A stretch of 36,252 nucleotides of DNA from a virus. Shown in pieces: positions 34,220-36,252 of the stretch. Below the pieces are notes generated by a model that worked only from the letters and a program-made list of their open reading frames with translations, did not search any database and had not been told where the DNA came from. The stretch's first letter is position 1, and each line of letters starts with the position of its first letter. A program made the translations under genes and the position numbers. Where the stretch lies: positions 1 to 36,252 of IMG/VR virus record IMGVR_UViG_3300032731_000114; one strand, 5' to 3'.

Positions 34220-36252
34220 ATGTCAGCAAGCATCACCACGTATGTCAACAACCTGAACGCCCTCGTCGATGTGAGCCGGAACGATGCTCGCAAGGGCGAC
34301 ACCATCAAGTGCGTGGCGAACGACGTTCACCTCACGTACTCGTGGACGCTGACGTTCACCCCCGACTCTCCGGACGGAACTCCCTCTTCGTCCGGCATCA
34401 TCGGGGACCCGACGCTTCAGCAGATCGAGTTCGACATCGACAACGAGGGGGCCTACCAGTTCCGCCTCGTCGTGGATGCTGGATTGCCGACGGAGGACAC
34501 TCGTTACCTGCGGGTGCGGTTCCTCAGTCGGTTCGGGGACATCAAGTACGTGTCCGCCGGAGAGCGACGAGACTCGGCAGGGGTGATCCCCTACGACATC
34601 GACGTGGTGGGTTGGACGGACGACCAGAACAACAACATCCAGCGGCTCCTGGCCTTCGTCCGCCGGATGTCAGTCTCCGGTCGCGTGCTTTACGTCGATC
34701 CCAACCGGGGTCGCAAGGCGTATGACCCGGTTCAGAATCCCAACGACTGGCAGCTCACCACCAACGTCCTGGTGGAGTTCCCTGGCCCCGACTCGGCGGA
34801 CCTCTCTGTGTCCGGTGTGGATGTGGACCCCGAGGGCTTCGGCGATTTCTGGTCGGTCAATGCCGCCATCGCCTATGCCCAAAGTGCGGCAGCTCGGGGA
34901 GAGACCCCTCTCTCGGCAGACTCCCCCTACATGGTGGTGGTCAAGCCTGGCCTGGTCATCGAAGACCTGGTGTTCGAGGAGAATGTCCACATCGTCGGCG
35001 AGCGGGCTCTGTTCAACTACAGCCCCGAGGTCGCGGTCGATACCAACATCCGGACCCAGAACGTGGCGGGTTCGGGACACCTGTACTCGGCTACCAGTCC
35101 CTCCGCTCTCTGCATCTGCGAGGGCATTCAGTTCGACAACACCACCACGGGCTTCTCCGCCCCGGTCATCGACATCACCCAAGGTCGCCTGGTCTTCGTC
35201 AACTGCAAGGCCCTCCAGCTCGCCGGAACGTCGGGTCCCGTCGTTCGTGGCGTGGATGGGGCGAACGAGGCCCACTTCGCTGCCTACTTCAGCAGTTTCC
35301 GCCAGACGGCTCCCCAGGACACCGACTGGGCCTTCGAGATGGACTCGCCGGACGGCAGCCTCGCGTTGGTCAACTGCCAGGTGGAGAGTGCGGGGAGCCT
35401 GGTCAAGGTCAACGAGAGCCTCTACCAGGACTTCGTGTGTGACCTGGAGCGAGTGACCCTGAACACGCCCCATGCCACGGGCTACGGTATCTACGGTTCG
35501 CCCTCCTTCTTGACGTTGACCCGATCCGAGATCTACACGGACGACCCGGCCCGGACGGTCGTGGTCCACCCCAGTGGTGCCGCCAAGGCTGGGGACATCC
35601 TGGTGGTCGCCGACTTCTGCAAGATCCGTGGCAATCTGTCCTTCGACACGGATGGGATCGTCGGGGTCAAGTCCCTGAACATGGGCGCGAGCGAGTACAT
35701 CGCTCTGGACTTCCCCGGTGTGGCAGTTCCGACCTACACGGCCAACACCCGGTCCGTGACGGTGGATTACCAGAACAACTACAACAACCCGTTCACGGGC
35801 GTGAACCCGGTCATCCCGGTTCCGATCCAGTTCACCACGACCAACACCCAGGACACCCTGGACAACCTGGTGCTCCTGGCGGCTGGCCCCAGTGCCTCCC
35901 TCCCGGCCAATACGTTGGACGACGCCTACGATGCGTGGGTCTCGATCTCCCCTCCGGTGGCCGGTGCGGGCGACGGTCGAACCATCATCGCTGATGAAGA
36001 AGCGGTCCAGATCATCTCCGGCGGGGCGGTGGGACCGTCCCCGACCATCTTCCAGACGACCTCCGACGGGATGCTCCAGGTGGAGCGGGCCATCGACGTG
36101 GGACCGGCTCCCCTCGACCCGACTCCCTTCGGTGCTCCCGAGATCCGGCTCGATGCGGACCCCTTCGAATACGGCCCGGCGGTGCAGATGGGCTGGACGG
36201 TCTGGCCTGCGGACATCACCGCCAGTGGGACGCCGACCAACCGCTCGATGCC
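34220..36252 (+). CDS. Tail fibre / tail spike with PKD-like N-terminus and beta-helix, 3'-truncated
   Basis: The frame is open from ATG 34220 to the last base, so the gene runs off the window; 677 residues are visible. Residues about 20-105 look like a PKD/Ig-like domain (YSWTLTFTPDSPDGTPSSSG, then FDIDNEGAYQFRLVVDAG). A linker with IPYDIDVVGWTDDQNNNIQR follows at about 120-142, similar to junctions in other phage fibre proteins. From about 208 (GDFWSVNAAIAYAQSAAARG) through PYMVVVKPGLVIEDLVFEEN to roughly 480, short strands with periodic Val, Asn and Gly (LVFVNCKALQLAG, LALVNCQVESAGS, LTLTRSEIYT) suggest a right-handed beta-helix of the pectate-lyase-like type, as in receptor-binding or depolymerase spikes. 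No catalytic residues can be assigned. It lies downstream of the wedge genes, the usual place for fibres. Fibre/spike identity is likely; enzymatic activity is unproven. Confidence 0.75.
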   Translation, partial: MSASITTYVNNLNALVDVSRNDARKGDTIKCVANDVHLTYSWTLTFTPDSPDGTPSSSGIIGDPTLQQIEFDIDNEGAYQFRLVVDAGLPTEDTRYLRVRFLSRFGDIKYVSAGERRDSAGVIPYDIDVVGWTDDQNNNIQRLLAFVRRMSVSGRVLYVDPNRGRKAYDPVQNPNDWQLTTNVLVEFPGPDSADLSVSGVDVDPEGFGDFWSVNAAIAYAQSAAARGETPLSADSPYMVVVKPGLVIEDLVFEENVHIVGERALFNYSPEVAVDTNIRTQNVAGSGHLYSATSPSALCICEGIQFDNTTTGFSAPVIDITQGRLVFVNCKALQLAGTSGPVVRGVDGANEAHFAAYFSSFRQTAPQDTDWAFEMDSPDGSLALVNCQVESAGSLVKVNESLYQDFVCDLERVTLNTPHATGYGIYGSPSFLTLTRSEIYTDDPARTVVVHPSGAAKAGDILVVADFCKIRGNLSFDTDGIVGVKSLNMGASEYIALDFPGVAVPTYTANTRSVTVDYQNNYNNPFTGVNPVIPVPIQFTTTNTQDTLDNLVLLAAGPSASLPANTLDDAYDAWVSISPPVAGAGDGRTIIADEEAVQIISGGAVGPSPTIFQTTSDGMLQVERAIDVGPAPLDPTPFGAPEIRLDADPFEYGPAVQMGWTVWPADITASGTPTNRSM

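Noticed and set aside
34220-36252. Diversity-generating retroelement target in the fibre gene
   Set aside because: No reverse transcriptase and no template/variable repeat pair in the window; the gene end is not visible, so it cannot be judged further.

Overview
The window is one block of a tailed bacteriophage genome (or a prophage-type relative). It holds the tail-tip and baseplate late module of a phage with a contractile tail. All 14 genes I support read on the + strand. They are packed with 4-nt stop/start overlaps or very short gaps, and only two gaps exceed 15 nt (49 and 61 nt). No host gene, tRNA, integrase, transposase or CRISPR array was seen. The DNA is GC-rich (about 60% by eye), which suggests a GC-rich host, but nothing identifies the host. 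Shine-Dalgarno (SD) sequences are ordinary bacterial ones. The very large baseplate proteins suggest a large phage genome; that is inference.

Layout: (1) 2-2842, the 3' part of the tape measure gene, cut by the window start. (2) 2847-4840, two tandem related proteins of 203 and 456 aa that probably join the tube to the hub. (3) 4843-9513, a 1556-aa baseplate hub with a lysozyme-like domain inserted in it. (4) 9520-11979, an 819-aa central spike with a gp5/gpV-type OB domain and a C-terminal beta-helix needle. (5) 11976-12566, a 196-aa protein of unknown role. (6) 12570-23837, a 3755-aa giant protein that alone fills almost a third of the window. (7) 23834-27870, small 79-aa, 952-aa and 311-aa proteins without recognised family. 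(8) 27920-34158, the wedge trio: gp25/W-like (401 aa), J/gp6-like (1163 aa) and a third wedge-like protein (514 aa, TTG start). (9) 34220 to the window end, a tail fibre or spike with a PKD/Ig-like N-terminus and a probable right-handed beta-helix, truncated by the window end.

The order tape measure, tube adaptor, hub, spike, W, J, third wedge protein, fibre is the conserved order of contractile phage tails (Mu, P2, T4 families). The unusual part is the roughly 15 kb placed between spike and W, dominated by the 3755-aa protein. My main candidates for something undescribed are this giant protein with its small repeated beta modules (shared with the 514-aa wedge protein), the lysozyme domain nested inside the hub, and a shared CCTATAGA-type element found in just the two longest non-coding gaps, which may be a phage-specific promoter or RNA-processing site.
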